Positions 17,236 through 26,208 of a DNA stretch of 64,000 nt are shown piece by piece. The stretch spans positions 124,001 to 188,000 of the forward strand of contig NZ_BIXZ01000001.1 of the NCBI RefSeq assembly GCF_005406125.1, read 5' to 3'. The notes under the pieces are model-generated. The model was given only the letters and a program-made list of their open reading frames with translations, was not told where the DNA came from and made no database searches. Position 1 is the stretch's first letter; every line of letters begins with the position of its first letter. Both the position numbers and the translations under genes were made by a program. The stretch comes from Haloarcula mannanilytica (lineage in GTDB: Archaea; Halobacteriota; Halobacteria; Halobacteriales; Haloarculaceae).

Positions 17236-18821
17236 GCGCACCAATCATCCTGGCGGACTTCGTCGCGGTCGCCGCCTACGGTGCGACGGTCGCACTCGGC
17301 GTCAAAACGTACCGCGAGACTGATCTTGACTCGGGATTCTGGGCGAGTTTCTCCTTCGCCGCGGCACTCGGATTCCTCTGGACTGGCGTCGTCTTCATTG
17401 AATGGATTGGCGTCGCCGGAGCGATCATGGACGCGCTCGGCACGTCGCTGCTGGCCGTCCTCGTCGGCGTCGTCGCGGTTTCCTCGACAGGGACCATCGC
17501 AACCGTCGAGGACCTCAAAACGGCCACCCGGGAAGCTTCAAGACGCCGCGCGGAGGCAGAAGAGCAGCGCCAGGCCGCAGAACAACAACGAAAGGAAGCG
17601 GAAACGGCCAAGGAGCAGGCAGAGGTGGCAAAGCGGGAATCCGAGGACCTGAACGCACACCTCCGGACGAAGGCCGAGTCGTTCGGGGCAACGATGCACG
17701 CGGCCGCTGCCGGGGACTTCACCCAGCGGATGGACCCCAAGAGCCGGACGGAGGCGATGACCGAGATCGCAACCGCGTTCAACGACATGATGGAGACGCT
17801 TTCGGAGACGCTCACGACCGTCACCCGCTTCGCCGGGCAGGTCGACGGTTCGACGGACGAACTCAGTGCCAGCGCTGAGGAGGTCCGGAACGCGAGTCGA
17901 GAGGTCAGCGATAACGTCGAGGAAATCGCCTCGAACACCGATCAACAACACGACAATGTCCGGACGGTCACCGACGAGATGACGGACCTGTCAGCGACAG
18001 TCGAGGAGATCGCGTCCTCGACCGACGAGGTGGCACAGATGTCCGAACAGGCGTCCGAGCTCGGCTCCGTCGGCAGCGAGCACGTAACCGACGCGAAATC
18101 CGAGATGGAAGCCATCGAAAACCAGGCCGAGTCGACAATCGGCAACGTCGAGTCCCTCGACACCGAGATGGACCAGATCGGGGAAATCGTCAGTGTCATC
18201 GAGGATATCGCCGAGCAGACGAATATGCTCGCGCTCAACGCCTCCATCGAGGCCGCCCGGGCCGGCGAAGCGGGCGAAGGCTTCGCTGTCGTCGCCGACG
18301 AAATCAAGGGCCTCGCACAGGAAACCGGCGAGGCGACCCAGCGCATCGCCGGGCGCATCGAGACGATTCAAGAGTCGACGACAGAGACCGTCGACGGCAT
18401 TCACGAGATGGACGACCGCGTCGATAACGGCCTTGAGACGGTCGACGAGACGATCAGCGTCCTCGAAGAGATTCTTGAACGCGTCGAGGAGGTCAACGCT
18501 GGCATCCAGTCCGTCGACGATGCGACCGACGAACAGGCGGCGTCGGCAGAGGAAGTGGTGGCGATGGTCGAGGAGTTCGACTCGATGACCGAGCGGACGA
18601 GCACCGGCGCACAGACCGCCGCTGCGGCGGCCGAGGAACAGACGGCGGCCATCGAGGGCGTCACCGACGACGTGGTCCACCTCTCGGACCAGGCTGACGA
18701 CCTCTCGGAACTCCTCGATGACTTCAAGTTCGCCGCGTCGGGCGGGAACGACCTCTCGACGGCGGGAACTGGCGATAGAGCGGCGGTGACCGACGGGAGC
18801 GGGCGACCCGAGCGGGACTGA
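17232..18821 (+). CDS. methyl-accepting chemotaxis transducer (Htr-type)
   Basis: 529 residues, GTG start. Three N-terminal membrane helices (about 5-25, 37-58, 64-84) with no sizeable extracellular domain, then a long charged coiled coil (about 98-140), a HAMP-like stretch ([19 protein letters not shown], about 155-175) and a full signalling hairpin whose tip reads [20 protein letters not shown]. Glu/Gln pairs in the flanking helices are likely methylation sites. The lack of an external sensor resembles Halobacterium MpcT, which senses membrane-potential change; alternatively the upstream small membrane protein supplies the sensor. It signals to CheA/CheW. Confidence 0.9.
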   Translation: MSAPIILADFVAVAAYGATVALGVKTYRETDLDSGFWASFSFAAALGFLWTGVVFIEWIGVAGAIMDALGTSLLAVLVGVVAVSSTGTIATVEDLKTATREASRRRAEAEEQRQAAEQQRKEAETAKEQAEVAKRESEDLNAHLRTKAESFGATMHAAAAGDFTQRMDPKSRTEAMTEIATAFNDMMETLSETLTTVTRFAGQVDGSTDELSASAEEVRNASREVSDNVEEIASNTDQQHDNVRTVTDEMTDLSATVEEIASSTDEVAQMSEQASELGSVGSEHVTDAKSEMEAIENQAESTIGNVESLDTEMDQIGEIVSVIEDIAEQTNMLALNASIEAARAGEAGEGFAVVADEIKGLAQETGEATQRIAGRIETIQESTTETVDGIHEMDDRVDNGLETVDETISVLEEILERVEEVNAGIQSVDDATDEQAASAEEVVAMVEEFDSMTERTSTGAQTAAAAAEEQTAAIEGVTDDVVHLSDQADDLSELLDDFKFAASGGNDLSTAGTGDRAAVTDGSGRPERD

Positions 18822-18940
18822 GGCGGACTGCGACGGCTCTTTTCGGTGTGCCTGCCGTACCGTCGGGCTACCGAGTGCGCCCAATCAGGCTCCGCCTCAT
18901 CGGATGGTATTTGTGTCTGTACGGTGTACCGGCGGGCCAG

Positions 18941-19627
18941 ATGGACGCCGCAGTCATCGTCCCGGCCTACAACGAAGCGGAGTCGCTGGCCCGCTGTCTG
19001 GCTCCCTTCGAGTCACAGCCGGTGGAACTGGTCGTCGTGGTCGGTGGCGACGACGGCACTGAACAGGTGGCCCGTGAGACGCCCTTCGTCGACACTGTCG
19101 TCCGGTCCGACGAGGGCGGGGCCGGGGCCGCGAGGAACCGCGGAGCCGCGGCCGCGACAGCACCAATTTTACTGTTTACCGACGCCGATACGGTCGTCCC
19201 CGACGACTGGGTTCGACTACATCTCAGACACTACGCCGACGACGATGTCGTGGGCGTCGGCGGTCCAGCACGCCCGCTCGAAGACAGTCTCAAACACCGC
19301 GTGCTGTTCAAACTGCTGTCGGACTACTGGTATCGGGTGTCCTGGCCGCTTGGCTTCGTCCAGCAACCGGGCTTCAACTGTAGCTTCCGTGCTGGGGCCT
19401 TCGAGGCCGCGGGCGGCTTCGACGAGGACATCCCGTTCATGGAGGACACGGAACTCTCGCTGCGGATGAAAGACTACGGTCGGATCGTCTACGACGCCGA
19501 CTCCTGCGTGTCCACATCTGCACGCAGAGAGGCCGACGAGGGGTATCTCTCGCTGTTTGCGAAGTACGTCCGCGGGTACGCGAACCACTACATCCTCCGC
19601 CGGGAGTTCGATGCCGAGTATTTCTGA
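18941..19627 (+). CDS. glycosyltransferase family 2
   Basis: 228 residues. The N-terminus DAAVIVPAYNEAESLARCL and the metal-binding LFTDADTVVPDDW (DxD) define a GT-A fold family 2 enzyme; a later tract with PFMEDTELSLRMKDYG holds the ED acceptor-site motif. No membrane helix is apparent, so it is probably membrane-peripheral. The frame extends upstream to 18848, but ATG 18941 begins exactly at the GT2 fold, so I use it. It precedes a GT39-like gene by 42 bp on the same strand. The donor sugar is unknown; likely surface glycan synthesis. Confidence 0.85.
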   Translation: MDAAVIVPAYNEAESLARCLAPFESQPVELVVVVGGDDGTEQVARETPFVDTVVRSDEGGAGAARNRGAAAATAPILLFTDADTVVPDDWVRLHLRHYADDDVVGVGGPARPLEDSLKHRVLFKLLSDYWYRVSWPLGFVQQPGFNCSFRAGAFEAAGGFDEDIPFMEDTELSLRMKDYGRIVYDADSCVSTSARREADEGYLSLFAKYVRGYANHYILRREFDAEYF

Positions 19628-19669
19628 GAAGGGCAGCCTTTTCAACGCACACCCCGGAGCAGTGACACG

Positions 19670-21451
19670 ATGAGTGGCTGGCGGACCCTCCCAGAGAACG
19701 CCGTCGAACAGGTTCGGTCCGACGTTCGAGACGATCCGTATCTCCGATATATTCTGCTCCTGTCGGCCGTCATGGTTGGGTTCTGGTTCTGGCACCGCAT
19801 CCCGAACTTCGCCACCCGCGACGAGTACAGCCGTCTGCTAGACGCGATGACCGTCTACGGCTCGGTCCTCGAAGAGCCGAGCTTCGAGGGGCTCAAGGCC
19901 GGCGTCGAGTGGGGCCGTGCTCCCTTCGGCGCGACGCTGTATCTCTACATGCTCGCCATCTTCCCCGTCGTGCTCGTCGCCGCAATCACCGGCGACCTCG
20001 GCGCGTTCACGACCATCGCCTTCCCCGGCTGGGCGTTCGGCCATTACGAGGTCTGGGCCGCCACGCCGGAGTGGATCTGGACCTGGAGCCTGGTCTTCAT
20101 CCGGCTGACGAACGTCGTCGCCGCACTCATTGCGGTGTATCTCACCTACCGACTCGGCGTCGCAATCGAGAGCCGCAACGCCGGCCGGCTCTCGGCGGTC
20201 GTGCTGTCGCTGACGTTCGGCTTCCTCACTATCTCGAAGGAGGCCGGCGAGGACATGCCGGCGCTCGCGCTCGTCCTGCTCGCGCTGTACCTGCTGGTCC
20301 GCTACGTACAGACGGACGACGGGACGCTGTTTCTGGCGGCGAGCGCCGTCGGCGGCGTCGCCATCGCGTTCAAGCTGACGGCCGCGCCGGTCATCCTCCT
20401 CATCGGCGTCGCCTACCTGCTGCGCGCCCATGCCGCCGACGCGCCGCTGTCGGAGACGCTGTATCGTCCCAAACTCTTGCTGAGTGGCGCGTTGCTCGGT
20501 TTTGCGATGATCGTACTCGGGTTCCCGACGGCGCTCGTGGCGGGAGCCGAACCATTCATCGAGCGCGTGTTCGGCGGCTCGACTTCGCGGATGAGCCACC
20601 CGACGGGTCCCGACGCGCCGATGTGGTGGTGGTTCCTCCGGGGCTACTTCAGCGCGCTCGGCTTACCGCTGTTTGCCGCGGCCGCCGCCAGCGTCGTGGC
20701 AACCGTCGCCACGCTGCGTGACCGTGGCACCGCCTTCCACGGCACCGTCCTTGTCCTGACGGGCCTGACGGCATACATCGCCATGTTCTCCCAGTGGCAC
20801 GACTTCCGCGTCCATCATCTCCTGCCGACGTTCCCGCTCATCGCTCTGCTCGTCGGCGGTCGGCTGGTGGACCTCCGCGAGCGCTCGACCAGTCTCGCTC
20901 GGCCGGTGATGGCCGTCCTGCTGGTGACGACAGCCGTCTACGCCGGTATCGGGACGGCCCAGTTCGCGTCAATGCCCCGCGACGAGGCGACGGCCTGGCT
21001 CGAAGACAACAGCGATGAGGGCGACGTGGTGGAGACCTACCGCGTCCACATTCAGGACACCGCCATCCCGCACTCGATGCCCGCCCGGTACTCCTTTGAT
21101 GACGACGACCAAGAGGCGATGCACTGTCCGCGGTACATCCAGATCGGGTATCGGGACCTGCTGTATCTCAAGGAGGACACCTACTACCGGAACGGCGACG
21201 CCCAGGCCACCTACCTCCGGAGCCTTCTGAACGAGGAGACCAACTACGAAATCGTCGCCGAGTTCGGGGAGCGGCCGCCGAACTTCGTCCCCCAGCGACC
21301 GACGCCGGGCTCGTTCACCGACCTGCTCCGGCTCGGCGTTGTCCCGCACACGGACCAGTTCGCCGACGAGCAGGAGCTCGCGGCCAACCAGTACACCCTC
21401 ATTCTGGAGCGCAACGGTGAATGCGACCCGGAGCGAGACCCGCCGTTCTGA
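19670..21451 (+). CDS. GT39/GT-C-type membrane glycosyltransferase-like protein
   Basis: 593 residues. About eleven membrane helices fill residues 25-430. The first external loop carries the acidic pair D51-E52 in ATRDEYSRL, the place where GT-C enzymes (protein-O-mannosyltransferase, ArnT) hold their catalytic Asp/Glu. A soluble extracellular domain of about 150 residues follows. Such enzymes use a lipid-linked sugar donor on the outer face of the membrane. A GGAG ribosome site lies before ATG 19670. Its partner is the upstream GT2, which could charge the lipid carrier. Confidence 0.8.
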   Translation: MSGWRTLPENAVEQVRSDVRDDPYLRYILLLSAVMVGFWFWHRIPNFATRDEYSRLLDAMTVYGSVLEEPSFEGLKAGVEWGRAPFGATLYLYMLAIFPVVLVAAITGDLGAFTTIAFPGWAFGHYEVWAATPEWIWTWSLVFIRLTNVVAALIAVYLTYRLGVAIESRNAGRLSAVVLSLTFGFLTISKEAGEDMPALALVLLALYLLVRYVQTDDGTLFLAASAVGGVAIAFKLTAAPVILLIGVAYLLRAHAADAPLSETLYRPKLLLSGALLGFAMIVLGFPTALVAGAEPFIERVFGGSTSRMSHPTGPDAPMWWWFLRGYFSALGLPLFAAAAASVVATVATLRDRGTAFHGTVLVLTGLTAYIAMFSQWHDFRVHHLLPTFPLIALLVGGRLVDLRERSTSLARPVMAVLLVTTAVYAGIGTAQFASMPRDEATAWLEDNSDEGDVVETYRVHIQDTAIPHSMPARYSFDDDDQEAMHCPRYIQIGYRDLLYLKEDTYYRNGDAQATYLRSLLNEETNYEIVAEFGERPPNFVPQRPTPGSFTDLLRLGVVPHTDQFADEQELAANQYTLILERNGECDPERDPPF

Positions 21452-21481
21452 GTTCTCACTGCGGTCTGGATGTTCCGCGAA

Positions 21482-22504
21482 TTACTCCGCCGTCAACGAC
21501 GAGAGGTCGAGCCGCACCGAGGGGTACCAGCCCGCTAGCGACGGCAGGTAGATGCTGAGGAACCGGTCGACGAAGACGATGGGAACGATGACCGCCGCCG
21601 GGATACCCAGCGCGACGAACACCGCCGTCGCCGTCGCCTCGGTGATGCCGATACCGCCCGGTGTCAGGGGCAGGAGCGTCACGCTGTAGGCTACGAGCAG
21701 GTACAGCGGCAGCGCGACAAGCGGCTCGAACGTCGCGCCGAAACTCCCCAGTAACAGGCCAACGCGCACGCCGGGCGCGATGACGAGGTCGACGGTCCAG
21801 CCGACCGCGTAGCGGAGCCACACCCCCGGCTCGCCGACGAGCGTCCGGAACGTCGTGGTCGAACTATCGGTGAATTCGAGCAGGCCGTCGAGACGCGCCG
21901 CCACCCGCTCGCCGATACGCGGAATCCCGGCAGCGACCCCGGACAGCCAGCCGATGAGCCGGTCGAGATAGGAGAGATTGAGCCCCCCGAGTAGGATGGC
22001 GAGGCCGGCCACGAAGTACAGGCTCGTCGCAAGCGCCAACAGCGCGAGAAACTCGACCCGGAGGAGCGGGATTGCGAGAACGAGCCCGGCGGTGGCCCCG
22101 ATGCCGTAATAAAGGGCGAAGATGCCGGTGTGCAGCGCCGACGCCGCCGCTGCGTCGCTGTAGGCCATCCCGGTCTGGCTCCGGAGGACAAAGGGCGCGG
22201 CTAGCCGCCCGGAGAGCCGGGAGGGGAGCAACTGGTTGACGAAGTTCACGATGAGCGTCGTCCCGGCGGCCGTCCGGAACCGGACGGGAGCCAACGGGGA
22301 GATTACCGAGTGCCACGAGTAGGCCCGGCCACAGATGCCCAGGACGCTGACAGCCACGACCGCGAGTACCGTCTCGATGCTGACACCGGCGAGCAGATCG
22401 ACTGCACTGGCGATGTCGAACTGCGTGAGCAACCACGCCAGCGCCGCGACGGCGATCCCGTACTGGGCGACCGTGATCCCCAGATCACGAGCCCGACTGG
22501 TCAC
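21482..22504 (-). CDS. UPF0104 / LPG-synthase-type flippase-like membrane protein
   Basis: 340 residues, GTG start, with about eight membrane helices. The hallmark FVNQLLPSRLSGRLAAPFVL and the later LLPLTPGGIGITEA (P-G-G-I-G) are the two conserved patches of the UPF0104 family (lysylphosphatidylglycerol synthase transmembrane domain, AglD-related in archaea). The frame continues far upstream, but that part lies over the deacetylase gene and is Arg/Gly-rich nonsense; GTG 22504 overlaps the deacetylase stop as GTGA and begins the fold. Probably involved in lipid-linked glycan handling. Confidence 0.87.
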   Translation of the reverse strand: MTSRARDLGITVAQYGIAVAALAWLLTQFDIASAVDLLAGVSIETVLAVVAVSVLGICGRAYSWHSVISPLAPVRFRTAAGTTLIVNFVNQLLPSRLSGRLAAPFVLRSQTGMAYSDAAAASALHTGIFALYYGIGATAGLVLAIPLLRVEFLALLALATSLYFVAGLAILLGGLNLSYLDRLIGWLSGVAAGIPRIGERVAARLDGLLEFTDSSTTTFRTLVGEPGVWLRYAVGWTVDLVIAPGVRVGLLLGSFGATFEPLVALPLYLLVAYSVTLLPLTPGGIGITEATATAVFVALGIPAAVIVPIVFVDRFLSIYLPSLAGWYPSVRLDLSSLTAE

Positions 22505-23358
22505 ACCGTCTCGCCCCTGTGTAGCTGTGTCGCGGCCGTTTCGCCGTCCGCCAGTACAGCCCGCGCGGTCGTGAACTCGAAGTCCTGCTTGAGAATCCGT
22601 TCGACCGCACGGCGCATCCAGTCGCCGGTCCTGACGTACACCCGTGTCGGCACGCCCTCGACAGCTGGCAGGTCGACCAGTTCCCACGGATGGACGTACA
22701 GCATCGGCGTGATACCCCGACGGGCCAGCAGCTTCATGCCCAGTATCGTGTACCGCGGGCCGAAAAACCGGAGCCAGGTCCCGGTCAGGGGCAACTGCAG
22801 GCCGGGCATGACGCTGGCCGGAAACTCGGTGATGTCGTCCGGTGCATCTGCCTGAATCCCCGTCGCCGGAACGGGTTCGTGAATGTCGTATTCGCCGCCG
22901 TACCACCCCGGAATCGACCGGCTGGAAACGACGCTAGAGTCGTACGTGTAGCCGGTGTCGGCAAGCAGCTCGAAGTGGTCGTCAGTGATGTCGAACGCGG
23001 GCGCACGGAAGCCGGAGACGCGTTCGCCGGTGACCCGCTCCAGCACCGCCTTCGACTGGCTCAGTTCCGCTCGTCGCCCGTCGCTGTCGAGGTCCGAGAG
23101 CAGCTGGTGGGTATGCGTATGGGAGGCGATTTCGAGGCCGTCGTCAGCCAGGGCTTGTACGGCCTCGGGGTGGGATTCGGCGACTTCCGATACCACGAAC
23201 GCGGTCGAAGTCGCGTCATACTCCGCGAGAATCTCCCGGAAGAACCGGCCGCCGTCGAGGCCGACGCCGTCACGGTCGGTCGTCCCCGCGGCGCTCCGGT
23301 AGGCCGGCGTCTGGGTGAACAACTCGAAATCAATCGACAGCACCGCGCGGTTACTCAT
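22501..23358 (-). CDS. polysaccharide deacetylase (NodB domain)
   Basis: 285 residues. The NodB fold opens with VLSIDFELF (D10 as catalytic or metal Asp), and a zinc site H-x3-H is formed by H80 and H84 in EIASHTHTHQLL. The later RAPAFDITDDHF and GYTYDSS tracts are typical too. No signal peptide is visible, so it may act on the cytoplasmic side on a lipid-linked N-acetyl sugar. It overlaps DUF2304 by 8 bp and the UPF0104 gene by 4 bp, placing it in one operon. Confidence 0.88.
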   Translation of the reverse strand: MSNRAVLSIDFELFTQTPAYRSAAGTTDRDGVGLDGGRFFREILAEYDATSTAFVVSEVAESHPEAVQALADDGLEIASHTHTHQLLSDLDSDGRRAELSQSKAVLERVTGERVSGFRAPAFDITDDHFELLADTGYTYDSSVVSSRSIPGWYGGEYDIHEPVPATGIQADAPDDITEFPASVMPGLQLPLTGTWLRFFGPRYTILGMKLLARRGITPMLYVHPWELVDLPAVEGVPTRVYVRTGDWMRRAVERILKQDFEFTTARAVLADGETAATQLHRGETV

Positions 23359-23737
23359 CTTTCGTGTCCTCGGTTTGTAACTGGTGTTCCTCCAGTTCGC
23401 TCCGGAGGAGGCTCAGCTCCTCGTTCAGCCGCGACAGCCGGTCGTACATGTGACCGATGCGGTTGAGCAGGTACGTCACCGCCACGAACAGCGTCAGGTT
23501 CGAGATAACGAGGATGGCCCGAGCTTTCAGTTCCAGTCCCAGCACCCTCGCCACGAGTTCGAACACGTTGGGCACGATAGCGACGACAATGAGCCCCGCG
23601 CCCAGCAACAGCGACATCACGAACAGCTCTAGCGATTCGCGTTCGCTTCTGACGATGACGTAGCCGTTCGTGAGGAAGGCGAGTCCGACGACTAGTGACA
23701 GGAGATTCACCAGTGAGTAGTCGAATCCAAAGACCAT
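23351..23737 (-). CDS. DUF2304 membrane protein
   Basis: 128 residues with three helices (about 10-27, 38-58, 70-92) followed by a coiled coil (residues about 97-125, YDRLSRLNEELSLLRSELEE). This is the DUF2304 pattern, a small membrane protein regularly found beside GT2 dolichol-phosphate glycosyltransferases. It may anchor or position the GT2 enzyme encoded 2 bp upstream. Confidence 0.88.
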   Translation of the reverse strand: MVFGFDYSLVNLLSLVVGLAFLTNGYVIVRSERESLELFVMSLLLGAGLIVVAIVPNVFELVARVLGLELKARAILVISNLTLFVAVTYLLNRIGHMYDRLSRLNEELSLLRSELEEHQLQTEDTKDE

Positions 23738-23739
23738 GG

Positions 23740-24414
23740 TTAGCGAAAGAGGAGGACCCGGAAGACGGTGTCAGTCATGCGTATCGGGTACAGCACGAGC
23801 GTGTCGAGGCTGAACTGCGACTCGCCCTCGTCCCTGATCGGCATCTCTATCGAAACCTCTTCGATCCGCTGGCCGCGCTGGGCCGCATCGAGCGTCTGCT
23901 CGACCGCCCAGTGGTTGTCCGAGCGGTGGAGGATGTCCTTCAGTGCCGAGACGCGGTAGACGCGGAAGCCGCTGGTCACGTCAGTGATGTCGATGCCGCC
24001 GAGCTTGCGCACGACGGTCGTGAAGAAGGTGATCCCCAGCCGTCTGATGAGTGGGTAGTCGTCGATGCTCTCATTCAGGTAGCGGCTACCGATGACCATG
24101 TCCGCGTCCTCGGCGTGGTCCAGCAGCGTCGGGATTTTCTCCGGGTCGTGCTGGCCGTCGGCGTCGACCTGCACGACGAAGTCGAAGTCGTGGCGGATGG
24201 CGTACTGATAGCCCGTCCTGACGGCCCCACCGACGCCGGTGTTGAACACGTGCGTGACGACGTGTGCGCCGTGCTCACGGGCGATGGCCGCGGTGTCGTC
24301 CGTCGAGCCGTCGTCGACGACCACGACCTCGTCGACGTACCGGCTCGTCCCGTCGATCACCGACCCGATGGTGCTCGACTCGTTGTACGCGGGGATGACG
24401 GCGACTGTTCGCAC
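23740..24414 (-). CDS. glycosyltransferase family 2, dolichyl-phosphate sugar type
   Basis: 224 residues from GTG 24414. VAVIPAYNESSTIGSVI, VVVDDGSTDDTAAIA and QVDADGQHDPEKIP (DAD metal site) are all present, and FHRSDNHW.VEQT follows as in polyprenyl-phosphate glycosyltransferases. The frame can be extended to 24546, but GTG 24414 begins the fold and has a TATA-like caattctaag about 27 bp upstream. It is the first gene of a four-gene operon (GT2, DUF2304, deacetylase, UPF0104) and likely makes a lipid-linked sugar. Confidence 0.87.
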   Translation of the reverse strand: MRTVAVIPAYNESSTIGSVIDGTSRYVDEVVVVDDGSTDDTAAIAREHGAHVVTHVFNTGVGGAVRTGYQYAIRHDFDFVVQVDADGQHDPEKIPTLLDHAEDADMVIGSRYLNESIDDYPLIRRLGITFFTTVVRKLGGIDITDVTSGFRVYRVSALKDILHRSDNHWAVEQTLDAAQRGQRIEEVSIEMPIRDEGESQFSLDTLVLYPIRMTDTVFRVLLFR

Positions 24415-24599
24415 TGTTTCAGACGCCGCGAGCGGTGAACTTAGAATTGTCGTTCCGTGGACTCGTTTCACCCTGGCCCCTCGCTTGGCTTCAACCGGAC
24501 AAGACAGGGAAAACCGACCGCAGTGACGGCTGCCGATAAATAACATGGTTCATCATGAACATGGTAAGAATGAAAACACACCGCGCGGTACGTACTGGC

Positions 24600-25022
24600 A
24601 TGAGTGTCGAGCAGGAGCAGACGGAACGGACCATCAGGTGTCTGGTGGCGAAGGTGGGACTCGACGGTCACGACCGCGGGGCACACGTCATCGCCCGGGC
24701 GCTCCGCGACGCCGGCTTCGAGGTGATCTACTCCGGCCTGCACCGCGCACCGGACGAGGTCGTGCAAGCCGCGGTACAGGAGGACGTGGATGTGGTCGGC
24801 ATCTCCATCCTCTCGGGGGCGCACAACACGCTGGTCCCGAAGATTCTCGACGGCCTGAAGGAGTACGACGCCTTCGACGACCGGCTCATCCTGGTCGGCG
24901 GTATCGTCCCGGACGACGACAAGGACGAACTCCGGAATCTGGGCGTCGACGAGATATTCGGCCCCGGCGCCTCGATGGAGGAGATGATCGAGTACATCCA
25001 CGAGCACGCGCCCGAGCGATGA
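24600..25022 (+). CDS. methylmalonyl-CoA mutase, cobalamin-binding subunit
   Basis: 140 residues. The B12-binding signature D-x-H-x-x-G is D22-G-H24-D-R-G27, followed by SILSGAH and GGIVPDDD, the other two cobalamin-contact loops. It is the separate small subunit of a split mutase; the large catalytic subunit is not in the window. The reaction is (R)-methylmalonyl-CoA to succinyl-CoA. The frame opens at 24555, but ATG 24600 matches the family's usual start. It overlaps the MeaB gene by ATGA. Confidence 0.9.
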   Translation: MSVEQEQTERTIRCLVAKVGLDGHDRGAHVIARALRDAGFEVIYSGLHRAPDEVVQAAVQEDVDVVGISILSGAHNTLVPKILDGLKEYDAFDDRLILVGGIVPDDDKDELRNLGVDEIFGPGASMEEMIEYIHEHAPER

Positions 25023-26068
25023 GCGACCTCGTCGAGGACCTGCTCGCGGGCAAGCACAGCGCCCTCGCCAGAGTCATCACCCAGATCGAGAACCGCTCGC
25101 CGGGGTACCGCGAGATAATCTCCGATCTCCACCAGCACACGGGGACGGCTGACGTTATCGGCGTCACAGGCAGTCCCGGCGCTGGCAAGTCCACGCTGGT
25201 CGACAAGGTGGCGGCGACCTACCGCGAGCAGGGTCTGACCGTCGGTGTCATCGCCATCGACCCGTCGTCGCCGTTCTCCGGGGGCGCGGTGCTGGGCGAC
25301 CGGATTCGGATGGCCTCCAACGCCGGCGACATGGACATGTTCTTCCGGTCGATGTCCGCACGCGGCTCGCTTGGCGGCCTATCGACGGCGACGACCGACG
25401 CTGTAACCGCACTCGACGCCTTCGGCAAGGACAAGATCATCGTCGAGACGGTCGGCGCGGGCCAAAACGAGGTCGACATCGTCCGCACCGCCGACACCGT
25501 CGCCGTACTGGTCCCGCCGGGCAGTGGCGACGACGTGCAGATGCTCAAGGCCGGCATCCTCGAAATCGGCGACGTGTTCGTGGTCAACAAGGCCGACCTC
25601 GACGGGGCCGACCGAACCGTCCAGCAGCTCCGGGAGATGCTACAGGGCCGGAGCGGGCGGCCGGAGACCGGCCACCACGGCGCGACCGAACTCGCCGGCC
25701 ACGCGGAGAGTGATGACCCACATGACGACGATGCCGAGTCGGAGTCGTGGAATCCGCCCATCGTCGAGACGGTCGCCAACCGCGGCGAGGGCGTCGAGGA
25801 CTTCTTGGAGACACTGGCCGACCACGGGGAATACCTGGACCGAACCGGCCGCCGAGAGGGGCAGGCACGGGAGCGTTTCGCCGCGGAGATCCGAACCTTA
25901 CTCCGGGAAGACGCTAACGAACTCCTGGCCGACGAACTCGACCGTCGGGGCGGCATCGACAGCTACGTCGACGCCGTGATCGAGCGCCACACGGACCCCT
26001 ACACTGTCGTCGACGAAATCCTCACGCCACTGCGGGACTGTCTCGACGAGCGTCGAGACGAAGCCTGA
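25019..26068 (+). CDS. meaB: MeaB/ArgK-type GTPase, mutase chaperone
   Basis: 349 residues. G1 loop GSPGAGKS (51-58), IDPSSPFSGGAVLGDRIRM switch region, ETVGAGQNEVD and the guanine-specificity motif NKAD are intact. MeaB-type GTPases load adenosylcobalamin and protect methylmalonyl-CoA mutase, and here the gene is translationally coupled to the mutase B12 subunit. An acidic insert (about residues 205-245, including ESDDPHDDDAESES) interrupts the fold after the G4 motif, probably as a surface loop. Confidence 0.92.
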   Translation: MSDLVEDLLAGKHSALARVITQIENRSPGYREIISDLHQHTGTADVIGVTGSPGAGKSTLVDKVAATYREQGLTVGVIAIDPSSPFSGGAVLGDRIRMASNAGDMDMFFRSMSARGSLGGLSTATTDAVTALDAFGKDKIIVETVGAGQNEVDIVRTADTVAVLVPPGSGDDVQMLKAGILEIGDVFVVNKADLDGADRTVQQLREMLQGRSGRPETGHHGATELAGHAESDDPHDDDAESESWNPPIVETVANRGEGVEDFLETLADHGEYLDRTGRREGQARERFAAEIRTLLREDANELLADELDRRGGIDSYVDAVIERHTDPYTVVDEILTPLRDCLDERRDEA

Positions 26069-26208
26069 GGTCGAGCCTGTCGTGACCCGAGAGTCTTGGC
26101 GGCCCCGGCCAGTGGCAGCGACCCGATGTTCCTCCGGCACGTGTGGGCGACGGCCGTGGGTTTCCGTCACGTACAACTATAACATTGCCCGAGTCTCTAG
26201 ATGTCAGT

